From Macrolepiota albuminosa (Eukaryota > Basidiomycota > Agaricomycetes > Agaricales > Agaricaceae), in assembly GCA_027475525.1 (NCBI GenBank), contig JAMWFC010000005.1, forward strand, positions 1,996,019-2,060,018: 64,000 nt of DNA. The letters are read 5' to 3'. The position numbers and the translations under genes are program-made. How positions within the stretch are numbered: the first letter of the stretch is position 1; the number at the start of each line of letters is the position of its first letter. A model generated the notes under the pieces. The model was not told where the DNA came from. It searched no databases and saw nothing but the letters and a program-made list of their open reading frames with translations. Positions 1-10,477 of this stretch are shown piece after piece.

Positions 1-654
1 AACCCGACGCCCAACACCCCCGGGACGACTGCCGCGCCCCCCACACATGCACCACCCCCGCCCATCCGAGACCGCAAGGCCCCCGATCGACCCCCAAACA
101 TTCCTCGGAACAAGTACAAGGGGCCGAACTACCCCTGCCGGTCTCAGACACGCGTCACACCCGCTCCGGCCGATGATTCCGCAACACCGATCGACCCGAG
201 CGCACTCGACATTAGGATCATTGGGGCCGCCCCCTTCGCCTGCCTCATGAGGGATGGGACTCCCACGTTTCAGCGAGCGCACTCGACATTAGGATCATTG
301 GGGCCGCCCCCTTCGCCTGCCTCATGAGGGATGGGACTCCCACGTTTCAGCTACACACCTTGCCCTCTCTCCCGGAAGAACACCTACGAGGGGACGCTAT
401 CCCCCGGAACAGAAAACCGAGGAGCAAATCCTCCGAGAAGTAGTTCCCCCGGAGTATCACGAGTTCGCTGACGTATTCTCCAAAGGAGAAAAACCGAGGA
501 GCAAATCCTCCGAGAAGTAGTTCCCCCGGAGTATCACGAGTTCGCTGACGTATTCTCCAAAGGAGACGCCAAGGAGATTCCCCCTCACCGCCCCTACGAT
601 CACACCATCGACCTCGAGGAAGGAGCCACCCCCCCTTTCGGCAAGGTCTACAAC
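1..654 (+). CDS. gypsy-1 linker between protease and reverse transcriptase (partial, scar-broken)
   Basis: The reading frame of the polyprotein can be followed upstream of the RT by comparison with gypsy-2 at 9982-10491 (-), which has the same order of residues (...[11 protein letters not shown]...[11 protein letters not shown]... and [19 protein letters not shown]). In gypsy-1 two 77-bp duplications (197-350 and 413-566) throw it out of frame, so no long open frame appears. The part [12 protein letters not shown] is the usual lead-in to Ty3 RT. Protease itself is off the window. Confidence 0.6.
197..350. repeat. 77-bp direct duplication no. 1
   Basis: 197-273 equals 274-350. Breaks the polyprotein linker frame. 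Confidence 0.95.
413..566. repeat. 77-bp direct duplication no. 2
   Basis: 413-489 equals 490-566. Second break in the linker before RT. Confidence 0.95.
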
Positions 655-3548
655 ATGTCGGAGGTCGAACTCCGGGCTCTCAAGGACTATCTCGACGAAA
701 TGCTCGGTAAGGGATTCATCCGACCCTCCGCCTCCGCCGCCGGAGCCCCGGTTCTATTCGCCAAGAAGAAGGACGGCTCGCTCCGACTCTGTGTCGACTA
801 CCGGGAACTCAATAAGATCACCAAGAAGAACCGCTACCCGCTCCCGCTCATTGGCGATCTGGTCGATCGACTCCGCAGTGCCAAGGTTTATACAAAGATT
901 GACCTCCGCTCCGGTTACAACAACGTCCGCATCGCCCCGGGACATGAGTGGAAAACCGCGTTCCGCATGCGGTATGGTCTGTTTGAGTACCTTGTAATGC
1001 CTTTCGGAATGACTAACTCCCCCGCCATGTTCCAATACTTCATGAACGACATCTTCCACGACATGAGCGACGTCTTCGTGATAGTCTACCTGGACGACAT
1101 ACTCATCTACTCCGACTCGCCGGAGGATCACCAGAAGCACGTCCGGCAGGTCCTCGAACGCCTCCGGGAACACAACCTCCACGCCAAGCCCGAGAAGTGT
1201 TCATTCCATACCGAAGAGGTTGAGTATCTTGGCGTCATAGTATCCCCGAATGGCGTCCGCATGGATCCCCACAAGGTCGAGGCCATCGTCAACTGGCCGC
1301 AACCCCGGAACGTCAAGGAAGTACAATCTTTCCTGGGTTTCGCTAATTTCTACCGGAGGTTCATAGATAACTACTCCGGTATCACGAAACCTCTCAACCG
1401 GCTCACGCGCAAGGACGTCGCCTGGAACTGGGACAGTAAGTGCCAGAGCGTCTTTAACCTGCTCAAGGAGGCTTTCACAGCTGCCCCCGTCCTCCGGCAC
1501 TACGACCCGGCCCTCCCGATTATCCTGGAATGCGACGCCTCCGACTACGCCATCGCCGGGATCCTCTCACAGATGGAGCCTGACGGTGGGGAGCCCCGGC
1601 CAGTCGCTTTCTACACCCAGTCCATGATCGACGCCGAGCTCAACTACGACATTTACGACAAGGAACTCCTCACCATCGTGTCGCTTTCTACACCCAGTCC
1701 ATGATCGACGCCGAGCTCAACTACGACATTTACGACAAGGAACTCCTCACCATCGTCGAAGCCTTCAAGCAATGGCGGGCCTACCTCGAGGGAGCCCGGC
1801 ACCGGATCCAGGTCTACTCGGATCATAATAACCTGCAGTACTTCACCACAACCAAGCAACTCAGTCGACGGCAGGCCCGATGGTCCGAGATCCTCTCAGA
1901 ATACGACTTCACGATCCAGTACCGCCCGGGACGACTTGGCGCCAAGCCCGATGCCCTCACCCGTCGACCGGACGTCTACCCCAAGAAGTCATTCGAGGCG
2001 GAACGCAATGCGTTCAATCATCGCGTGGTGATCCCTCCCGAACATCTGAATGCCGTACTGATCTTAAACGACGAAGGAACCCTGAACCAGATCCGCCGCG
2101 CTCCCCGAGACAAGTACTTCACCGATCACGACCCCCGAAACCCTTCCGACGAAACCGACCGGGACCCCGCCTTCTCCTTGTCCCCCGACGAAAAACTCCT
2201 CCTCCGGGACGGCCGCATCTACGTCCTGGATCACGCCCGACTTTGCTACAACGTCCTCCGCCAGCACCACGACCACAAACTCCGGGGACACCCTGGAATA
2301 CGTAAGACCCTCCAGCTCATCTCCCGGACTTACTTTTGGCCAGGGTTGAAGAAGGACGTGACCCGTTACATTCGATCGTGCGAGCCCTGCCTCTGGGCCA
2401 AGGTCCCCCGACACCGACCATACGGACTCCTGAAACCCCTGCCGGTCGGGCGATGCCCCTGGTCCTCCATATCTCTAGACCACATCGTCGAGCTCCCGGA
2501 ATCTGAAGGGTTCGATGCTATTCTCGTTGTTGTGTGTAGGCTAACCAAACAGGGCATCTTCCTACCCTGCCATACCACGGACACCGCCCCGGACTTTGCC
2601 CAGCTGTTCCTCAAACACGTTTTCGCCAAACATGGACTCCCGGACGACATCGTCTCCGACCGTGGTCCCCTCTTCGTGTCCAAGTTTTGGACTTCCCTGT
2701 GTAAGGCACTTGAAGTAAAGACTAACCTCTCTACCGCCTACCACCCCGAAACCGACGGCCAAACTGAAAGGGTCAACCAGTCCCTCGAGCAGTACCTCCG
2801 GCTGTACGTCAACTACTTGCAGGACGACTGGCGCGCTGAGCTCCCCCTGGCCGAGTTCACCTACAACAACACGCCACACTCTGCCACCGGGGTATCACCC
2901 TTCTTTGCCAACAAGGGATACCACCCTCGACTGACACTCTTGCTCCGGGACATCCTGTCGCACGCCGCCCACGAGGTCGCCCGGGATCTCCAATCCCTTC
3001 ACGAGTTTCTCCGGGAAGAGATCGACACCGCGAACCGGGCCTACGTGAAACACGCCGACCGGAAACGGGAAGACACCCCTGACTGGGCCCCCGGGACAAA
3101 GGTATGGTTAGATCGACGACACCTCCGCACCCGCCGGCCCTCCCCAAAACTCGATCACAAGCGTCTCGGCCCGTTCAAAATATTGAAGAAGGTCTCATCC
3201 CACGCCTACAAAATCGAGCTCCTCCCGGGACTAAAAGGTCTGCACCCGGTATTCCACGTCCGCCTCCTGGAACGACACCCCCCGGATTCTTTCCCCGAAC
3301 GGCGCCCCAAGCCCCCTCCCCTGGTCGAGGTCGAGGACGAGTACCACTACGAAGTTGAAGACATCCTCGACTCCCGGAATATTCGTGGACGACCCCACTT
3401 CCTCGTACGGTGGAAGGGATATGGCCTGGAAGACGACACCTGGGAACCGCGCCGAAACCTCGAAGGCGCCCTCGACAAACTCCGGAACTTTCAACAACGG
3501 CACCCGGGAAACGACCTCCCCGGGCGCAGAACTCACAGACGGCAGTAG
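655..3548 (+). CDS. gypsy-1 Pol: reverse transcriptase, RNase H, integrase, chromodomain
   Basis: [14 protein letters not shown] near 790, the catalytic YLDDILIY near 1090, and [12 protein letters not shown] near 1330. RNase H starts at [12 protein letters not shown] (about 1530) and continues with [10 protein letters not shown] (about 1815). Integrase: H-H-C-C zinc finger ([11 protein letters not shown]...CEPC, about 2265-2395), then catalytic D ([10 protein letters not shown]), D (VSDRGPLF) and E ([16 protein letters not shown]) from about 2475 to 2790. The C-terminus is a chromodomain ([22 protein letters not shown]... to about 3470), which can target integration to modified chromatin. The frame changes at 1603-1756 only because of a 77-bp duplication; when that is discounted 655-3548 is a single frame. 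Met at 655 is internal to the polyprotein and is not the true start. Confidence 0.93.
1603..1756. repeat. 77-bp direct duplication no. 3
   Basis: 1603-1679 equals 1680-1756. Causes the only frame change between RT and RNase H in gypsy-1 pol; gypsy-2 has a single copy at this place. Confidence 0.97.
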
Positions 3549-3895
3549 TGGGCGTAACCCCCGCCTCTGGGCTCAGTAGGGATTCAACTCCCATGTATAT
3601 TTTCTGATTTCCCCCTTCTAGATCCTACTCTCTTTTAGTACTTTCTCTTACAGTAGCACCCCGGACTCCGGGCAAGGTACCCTTTCCCGTTCCCCCGCCA
3701 CTTTACTTACACCATTCTCTACGAGATCAGTCAGGTATATACATTTTTCTACTGTTACATATACTACAGGATTCGGGACCTCAAAAAAAAACGATACGGC
3801 AAGAAAAAAGGGAACCCCCTAACGCTGGGGCCCCGGAACCTCCTCGCTCCCTTCCCCCTCCCCAGGCCACCCCCGGAACCCCTCCTGGGAACCCC
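3549..3895. other. gypsy-1 non-coding gap between pol stop and antisense gene
   Basis: No reading frame of interest. It holds the 3' ends of two convergent genes (pol on + and the antisense gene on -). It includes the second half of the 3810-3963 duplication, which falls beyond the antisense gene's stop at 3896. Confidence 0.6.
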
Positions 3896-3963
3896 CTAAC
3901 GCTGGGGCCCCGGAACCTCCTCGCTCCCTTCCCCCTCCCCAGGCCACCCCCGGAACCCCTCCT
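3810..3963. repeat. 77-bp direct duplication no. 4
   Basis: 3810-3886 equals 3887-3963. Repeats the stop region of the antisense gene; the first copy read on the minus strand already contains the stop. Confidence 0.95.
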
Positions 3964-5704
3964 CCCTCCCGCCCGGGCCATGCTCCCGCAACGTCTCCTC
4001 CGCCAGTTGTTCCCAGGACGGCAGAGGCTCCCCCTCATCCAAAACCCTCTCGAACCAGGAGCCCGGGGCCGGCACGTTTCTCCACCGGTGGGCCGACACC
4101 ACCCGCGCCAGCAAGCCGAGGCCCCGCTCCACCCCAGGGGTCGTCACCTCCGGGCGCTGCCCCTCCTGCAGCGCCGCGAGTGCCGCGGCCGCCCCGTCCA
4201 GGAGCAAACGATGCTCCCGGGCCCAGCCTGGGGGCGTCAGTGGAGGGCCGAATCCGAAGAGGGAGGTACTCACTCAACGACGCCATACGGGCGACCACCA
4301 CGTCCCGACGCAGGATCTCCACCAGCCCCTCCTGACTCTCCGGGAATCCCGCCCCCTGTCCCAGCCTCGCCCTCAGCGCCTCCAGCTCAGCCTCGGCCTC
4401 CCCCCGGGCAGCCCTGGCCTCCTCCAGGTCCCGGAGTGCCGCCTCCCGACCCTCCTCCAGGCCCCTCCGAATGGCAGCCTCCTCCCTAATCCCCTCCTCA
4501 CGCTCCCGCTCGGCCCGCCCCAGGCGCTCCTGCAGGTCCCCGATGCTGACGCCCAGGGGCCTCCCGGACAGGGGGGAGAACACCGCTGGGGACAGGCGCG
4601 GCGGGGAACCCGGGGGTGGGGTCTCAGAGGGCAGACGCGCCCTCTTGGAAGGCCCGGGGGACGGGCTTGGCGACGCCCGCCGCTTCCCCTTGTCAGGGCG
4701 CCCCCCGCGCCCCTCCCGGCTCCCTCCGGCCCGGGTCACCCGGCGCGTGATGAGGACCACGGGCCGGCCCCGGCCCCCCACCCGCGCCCCTCCCGGCTCC
4801 CTCCGGCCCGGGTCACCCGGCGCGTGATGAGGACCACGGGCCGGCCCCGGCCCCCCACCCGAAGGCGACCCCCGCTCCCCGACTCCCCTCCTGGACCCCC
4901 CGCGGGCACCCCCTGTGACCCCCCCTCCGGCTCTGCCACCCAATCCCTCTCCTCGATGCCCATCCTCCGGGTAATTCCCCCCAGCGGCCACCCTTGCTCC
5001 CTCGAGACACAACGCGCCCTCCACAACGCCGACACGGAACACCGTTCATGATTGAGGCGACACGCCTCGCACACAGACGTGTCCCGGCGGGACGAGGGAC
5101 CCGGGGCCTCGAATGAGCAGATGACCCCCCGGCGAGCGCAGTGCAGACACTGTACCGAGGTCAGCGGCGAAACCAGAGGTATGAACTCGCTTACCGGCCC
5201 GTTACTCACACACCAGGCGTGGGTGGGCAGACCCCGAGGCCTCTCCAGAGCCTCCCCAAACTGTTCTTGCGAAGCGTCCGCCCACTCCACGCGTCGGTCC
5301 TCCGGGACTTCGGAAATGGCCCCCACCGCCATCCCGGAGCGGCGGAAACGGGGGGCGGTCAGCCTAGGACGAGGAGGGGGAGGTGGGCGCGGGGGGCGGA
5401 CGGTCATCCGCGCGAAGGTAGGCGCGGGACGACCGGATGACGACGCCGGGGGGCCACCAGAGGCAGGCTCCGGAAGACGGCTGGGACCCGCCTCCGGAGC
5501 GGGGGAAGATCGTTGTTCTGAAGGGGAAAAGTCAGCCGCGGTAAGCAGACCATCGCGAGAGCACTCACGTTGTTGTGCGAGCGCCGCCACGCGCTCCCGG
5601 TCAAGACGAGCCCGGTAACGCACGTCCCGGGCTTCCCACACCATGAGGGGCGCGACCTCGTTCGTTTGCGGGGGCGTCGGGGAATGCGTTGGCGTACGCG
5701 ACAT
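3896..5704 (-). CDS. Antisense spliced gene inside gypsy-1: Zn2Cys6-like cluster, basic stretch, coiled coil
   Basis: Proposed exons 5704-5569, 5517-4274 and 4227-3896. Introns are GTGAGT...TTCAG (51 nt, a multiple of three, so retention keeps the frame) and GTGAGT...CCCAG (46 nt). Discounting the 77-bp scar at 4704-4857, the product is about 544 residues. It begins MSRTPTHSPTPP, then has a proline/serine-rich part and a six-cysteine cluster CX2CX6CX15CX2CX6C (about 5150-5030) like fungal Zn2Cys6 DNA-binding domains but with a longer central loop. Next come a basic KGKRR...KRARL stretch (about 4690-4640) suggesting nuclear entry, a Glu/Arg/Ala-rich coiled coil (about 4540-4370), and a C-terminal part starting WAREHRLLLDG. 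The 5' end is about 130 bp from the 3' LTR. A nuclear DNA-binding role is inferred from architecture only. Confidence 0.65.
4704..4857. repeat. 77-bp direct duplication no. 5
   Basis: 4704-4780 equals 4781-4857. Shifts the frame between the zinc-cluster part and the coiled-coil part of the antisense gene. Confidence 0.95.
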
Positions 5705-5821
5705 GGTTGAACTCGGCGGTAAAATTTTTTTTTTCGATACGTGGCAGGTCAGGTGCCGGATCCCACGGTTGACCCCCGGTCCGAACCACCGGCTACGCGC
5801 ACCTCGGAGGGTCTCAGCGCT

Positions 5822-5834
5822 GAGGGGGGGGTGA
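5822..5834 (+). other. Polypurine tract of gypsy-1
   Basis: A GAGGGGGGG run directly before the LTR's TGTCAC start; it would prime plus-strand synthesis. The last three bases (TGA) separate it from the LTR. Confidence 0.7.
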
Positions 5835-5913
5835 TGTCACGACCCCTCCCCTCCGGGCCCACCCCGGGACACCCCCGGAACACCATCCGGGATCCTCCCT
5901 CCGACCCCACAAG

Positions 5914-6067
5914 ACACGCCCCGCCATCACGACCGCCGACACCGCCATCAGCCGCCACCAGCCCCGATCAACGATCGGATCACGCGACTCACACGCCCCG
6001 CCATCACGACCGCCGACACCGCCATCAGCCGCCACCAGCCCCGATCAACGATCGGATCACGCGACTC
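5914..6067. repeat. 77-bp direct duplication no. 6
   Basis: 5914-5990 equals 5991-6067, inside the gypsy-1 LTR; absent from the gypsy-2 LTR. Confidence 0.95.
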
Positions 6068-6226
6068 ATTCCTGGCCATTGTGCATCACGCATCACGGCT
6101 CCATCTGCGCCAATTGATCGCGTGCCCCACACGCGCGATCCCGGTATGCAGCCCCTGCCGCTACTCAATGACCCCCGGAACCCATCCCAGACATCCCGGA
6201 ACCCCGAGACCCGGTCCCGTAGTACT

Positions 6227-6267
6227 TATAGCATAGTTCCCTGCTGTATTCGCTAGTCTTGATATTA
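6227..6267 (+). promoter_or_regulatory. LTR TATA box and predicted transcript start
   Basis: TATAGCAT at 6227, with AGTCTTGATATTA beginning 28 bp downstream at 6255. That spacing fits a pol II start at the AGTC. The same block is kept in the gypsy-2 LTR and in the decayed LTR near 61.19 kb, and is the strand complementary to the primer site of gypsy-2. Confidence 0.6.
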
Positions 6268-6638
6268 CATACTTTGCATAACTGTTACTTGGATATTGCG
6301 TGCCCTCTTGTTTGACTGGTACGCCTCGTTTGGTACGCTTCGACTGGCACGCCTTAGTATTCGCATGCTATAAGTTTGGTACGCACTTCGCGACTCTTAA
6401 GTTACTAACTTGGTCTCGTCTTAGAACCTCCGGTTCATGACTCGACCCCCTCTAACCCCAGTCACCTCCAACCCAAAACCCCCGGACTCTAGTCCCCTAT
6501 CCCGGGATTACCCCTGTCCTCGTCTTGAACCCCGGAGTCCTAGCCCCGGAGTTCCAGACACCCGAGTATCCGTAGATCAAGTCCGCATCGTAAGGGCGTC
6601 GCTTTCCCGGAAAGCCCCCGATTTAGCGGAACCTGACA

Positions 6639-7394
6639 GCACTAAGGAGCGCGAGAGAGAGTCGCCAAGGAAAGGCGCTAAGAGACACTGTAAAGGGGTC
6701 ACTAAGAGGCACTAAGTGTTAGCACCTAAAAGAGATGATAAAATGACGAGATTGCTTAGCAGATCTAAGCGCAAATGCCTTGCCGTAGTTGCAAGACACT
6801 AAGAGATTGCAGACAGAAAGGGTGAGAGAGAACTAAAGCAGAGTCCCCTTGCCGACACGGTCAACAAAAAGGTAGTCTGTTGCGTAGGGTGACCAAAATG
6901 TTGGGATACAATCCCTACTGCCAAATTGATTGATTTACTACTAACAAAAAGTAAGTATTTATATGTAAGTAAATGCCCTGAATTAAACTATATGGTGAAG
7001 AAGTCCACAATCATGCTGTCAGTCTGAGTCGGCAAGAAGCTAAGCGACGTCAGGTGCTAAGGTGAAACTCCAAGCTGTCTGTCATAAAATACTTCATCAT
7101 TCCTACTGCCACCGGCTAAGAGCATCATGGGTGCCAAGTGTCTGTGTCCGTGTATGGCCCTGAAGGGTGAGTGGCAAGGTGCGGCAAGGTGTCAAGAGGA
7201 GTGCTAAGAATAGATGGTGCCATAAAGAGTGGTCCTGGAGTAATTAGAGGCTCCAGCTGCGAGTTATTAACATAAAAATATGCAAAAATTAGCCCCTGGA
7301 GCGCTAAGACGTGCCGCTCCTGGTGGTCCCAGTGTGCCAATGTGAGATGCTTGTGTTGGCGCTATCCGTGGTTATCTATAATGGGAGCTCATCA
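6639..7394 (-). repeat. LTR-X copy A (truncated LTR)
   Basis: Reverse-complement relative of copy B (10478-11462): shared TGATGAGC terminus, matching middle (for example ...GGCACCA...TTCTTAGCAC... read on -), TATAAATAC-type box region and arrays of TTAGCG-like motifs. Its terminus interrupts gypsy-2 pol at 7394/7395 inside the chromodomain, and its other end is cut by the gypsy-1 LTR at 6638. Divergence from B is large, so it is old. Confidence 0.75.
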
Positions 7395-10300
7395 CTGTAT
7401 CCCTTCCATCATACAAGGAAGTGGGGTCGTCCACGAATGTTCTGGGCATCGAGGATGTCTTCAACCTCATAGTGATACTCGTCCTTGACCTTGACCGGGG
7501 GAGGGGGTTCGGGGCGTCGTTTGGAGAAGGGATCCAGGGGGTGTCGTTTCAGGAGGCGGGCGTGGAATACCGGGTGCAAATCCTTAAGTCCTGGGGGGAG
7601 CTTGATCTTGTAGGCGTGGGATGAGACCTTCTTCAAGATCCTGAATGGGCCGAGGCACTTGTGATCGAGCTTCGGGGAGGGCTGGCGGGTGCGGAGGTGG
7701 CGTTGGTCTAACCATACCTTTGTCCTGGGGGTCCAGTAGGAGGTGTCTTCCTGTTTCTGGTCGGCGTGTTTCGCATAGGCCTGGTTCGCAGTGTCGATCT
7801 CTTCTCAAAGGAACTCGTGAAGGGATTGGAGATCCCGGGCAACCTTGTGGGCGGCGTGCAACAGGATATCCTGGAGCGAGAGGGTCAGTTGTGGGTGGTA
7901 TCCTTTGTTGGCAAAGAAAGGCGATACCCCGGTGGTGGAGTGCGGCGTATTGTTGTAGGTGAACTCGGCCAGGGGGAGCTCGGCACGCCAGTCATTCTGT
8001 AGGTAGTTGACGTACAGCTGGAGGTACTGCTCAAGAGACTGGTTGACCCTTTCAGTTTGCCCGTCGGTTTCGGGGTGGTAGGTGGTAGAGAGGTTAGTCT
8101 TTACTTCAAGGGCCTTACACAGGGAGGTCCAGAACTTGGACATGAAGAGTGGGCCACGATTGGAGACGATGTCGTCCAGGAGTCCATGCTTGGCGAAAAC
8201 GTGTTTGAGGAACAGCTGGGCAAAGTCCGGGGCGGTGTCTGTGGTATGGCAGGGTAGGAAGATGCCCTGTTTGGTTAGCCTACACACAACAACGAGAATG
8301 GCATCGAACACTTCTGATTCCGGGAGTTCGATGATGTGATCCAGAGATATGGAAGACCAAGGGCATTGTCCGACCGGCAAGGGTTTCAGGAGTCCATAGG
8401 GTCAGTGTCGGGGGACCTTAGCCTGAAGGCAGGGTTCGCATGATCGAATGTAGCGGGTCACGTCCTTCTTCAACCCTGGCCAGAAGTAAGTCCAGGAGAT
8501 AAGCTGGAGGGTCTTACAGATCCTAGGGTGTCCCCAGAGCTTGTAGTTGTGGTGTTGGCAGAGAACGTCGTAGCAAAGTTGGGCATGATCTGGGACATCG
8601 GGGTCCCGGTCGGTTCTGTCGGGGGGGTCGCGAGGGTTGTGGTCCGTGAAGTACTTGTCTCAGGAGGCGCGGCGTATCTGGCTCAGGGTTCTTTTGTCGT
8701 TTAAAATCAGTACAGCATTCAGATGTTTGGGAGGGATCACCACACAATGATTGAACGCATTGCGTTCCGCCTCAAACAACTTCTTGGAGTAGACGTCCGG
8801 TCGTCAGGTGAGGGCGTTGGGCTTAGCTCCGAGTCGTCCCGGGCAGTACTGGATCGTGAAGTCGTATTCTGAGAGGATTTTGGACCATCGGGCCTGCCGT
8901 CAGCTGAGCTGCTTGGTCGTGGTGAAGTACTGCAGATTGTTGTGATCCGAGTAGACCTGGATCTGGTGCCGGGCTCCCTCGAGGTAGGCTCGCCATTGTT
9001 TGAAGGCTTCGACGATGGCAAGGAGCTCCTTGTCGTAAATGTCGTAGTTGAGCTTGGCATTGATCATGAACCGGGTATAGAAGATGACTGGCCGGGGTTT
9101 CCCACCATTGGGTTCCATCTGTGAGAGGATCCCGGCGATGGCGTAGTCGGAGGCATCGCATTTCAGAATGATCGGGAGGGCAGGGTCATAGTGCCGGAGC
9201 ACGGGGGCTGCTGTGAAAGCCTCCTTGAGCAGGTTAAAGATGCTCTGGCACTTACTGTCCCAGTTCCAGGCAACATTCTTGCGTGTGAGCCGGTTGAGGG
9301 GTTTTGTGATACCAGAGTAGTTGTCTATAAACCTCTGGTAGAAATTAGCAAAACCCAAGAAGGATTGTACTTCCTTGACATTCCGGGGTTGGAGTAGTTG
9401 TCTATAAACCTCTGGTAGAAATTAGCAAAACCCAAGAAGGATTGTACTTCCTTGACATTCCGGGGTTGCGGCCAGTTGACGATGGCCTCGACTTTGTGGG
9501 GATCCATGCGAACACCATTCAGGAATACGATGATGCCAAGATACTCAACCTCATCCATGTGGAATGAGCACTTCTTGGGCTTGGCGTGGAGGTTGTGCTC
9601 CCAGAGGTGTTCAAGAACTTGCCGGACATGCTTCTGGTGGTCCTCCTTTAAGTCGGAGTAGATGAGGATGTTGTCCAAGTAGACAATCATGAAAACGTCG
9701 CTCATGTCGTGGAAGATGTCGTTCATGAAATATTGGAATGTGGCGGGAGGGTTAGTTATTCCGAAAGGCATCACAAGGTACTCAAACAGACCATACCGCA
9801 TGCGGAATGCGGTTTTCTACTCATGTCCCGGGGCAATACGGACGTTGTTGTAGCCGGAGCGGAGGTCAATTTTCATGTAAACCTTGGCACTGCGGAGTCG
9901 ATCGACCAGATCGCCGATAAGCAGGAGTAGGTAGCAGTTCTTCTTGGTGATTTTATTGAGTCCCCGGTAGTTGACGCAGAGTCAGAGCAAACCATCCTTC
10001 TTCTTGGCAAATAGAACTGGGGCTCCGGCGGTGGAGGCATAGGATCGGATGAATCCCTTACCAAGCATTTCATCGAGGTAGTCCTTGAGGGCCTGGAGTT
10101 TGACTTCTGACATGTTGTACACCTTGCCGAAAGGGGGGGTGGCTCCTTCCTCAAGGTCGATAGTATGGTCATAAGAGCGGTGAGGGGGAATCTCCTTGGC
10201 ATCTCCTTCAGAGAATATGTCAGCGAACTCATGATACTCTGGGGGAACTACTTCTCGGAGGATCTGCTCCTCAGTTTTCTTTTCCGGGGGGATAGCGTCT

Positions 10301-10477
10301 CTTCGTAGGTGTTCTTCCAGAAGAGAGGACGAGGTGTGTAGCTGAAATGTGGGGGTTCTGTCCTTCATGAGGTGGGCGAAGGGGGCGGCTCCAATGATCC
10401 TAATGTCGAGTGCGTTCGGGTTGATCGGGGTCGCGGATGCATTGGCTGGAGCGGGTGTGACATGTGTCTGAGACCGG
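7395..10477 (-). pseudogene. gypsy-2 Pol remnant: RT, RNase H, integrase, chromodomain start
   Basis: Same domain order as gypsy-1 pol with many substitutions: RT lead-in [19 protein letters not shown] (near 10230), catalytic YLDNILIY in place of YLDDILIY (near 9690, second Asp changed), RNase H near 9170-8930, integrase core near 8360-8040 and chromodomain [20 protein letters not shown] near 7470-7410. Stops and frameshifts separate the pieces. A 77-bp duplication at 9315-9468 adds one more break that may not be real. With the RT aspartate lost, it is inactive. Confidence 0.88.
9315..9468. repeat. 77-bp direct duplication no. 7
   Basis: 9315-9391 equals 9392-9468, in the RT connection region of gypsy-2. 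Confidence 0.95.

Larger units (their letters stand above)
1..6638 (+). mobile_element. Ty3/gypsy chromovirus (gypsy-1), 5' end beyond window
   Basis: Order seen: gag-pol linker, reverse transcriptase, RNase H, integrase, chromodomain, a non-coding gap, an antisense spliced gene, polypurine tract and 3' LTR ending TGACA. Integrase plus C-terminal chromodomain places it in the chromoviruses. The 5' LTR, gag and protease lie upstream of base 1. The 3' LTR abuts LTR-X copy A, so gypsy-1 inserted into that older LTR, which itself sits in gypsy-2. The coding region has no stop codons other than those caused by 77-bp scars, and it is CpG-rich, so it is the younger of the two gypsy copies. Confidence 0.9.
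5835..6638 (+). repeat. 3' LTR of gypsy-1
   Basis: Starts TGTCA and ends TGACA, a perfect 5-bp inverted terminus. It aligns along its length with the gypsy-2 LTR at 15598-16328 in reverse orientation. It is 804 bp as given, or 727 bp if the 77-bp duplication at 5914-6067 is discounted, close to the 731 bp of the gypsy-2 LTR. Confidence 0.9.

Noticed and set aside
754..1182. 142-codon minus-strand frame over gypsy-1 RT
   Set aside because: Mirror of the GC-rich pol frame; no family resemblance and no splice sites, unlike the 3896-5704 gene.
1603..1756. Frame change between RT and RNase H as programmed frameshifting
   Set aside because: It coincides exactly with a 77-bp direct duplication, and one copy restores a single frame as in gypsy-2. 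No slippery site is needed.
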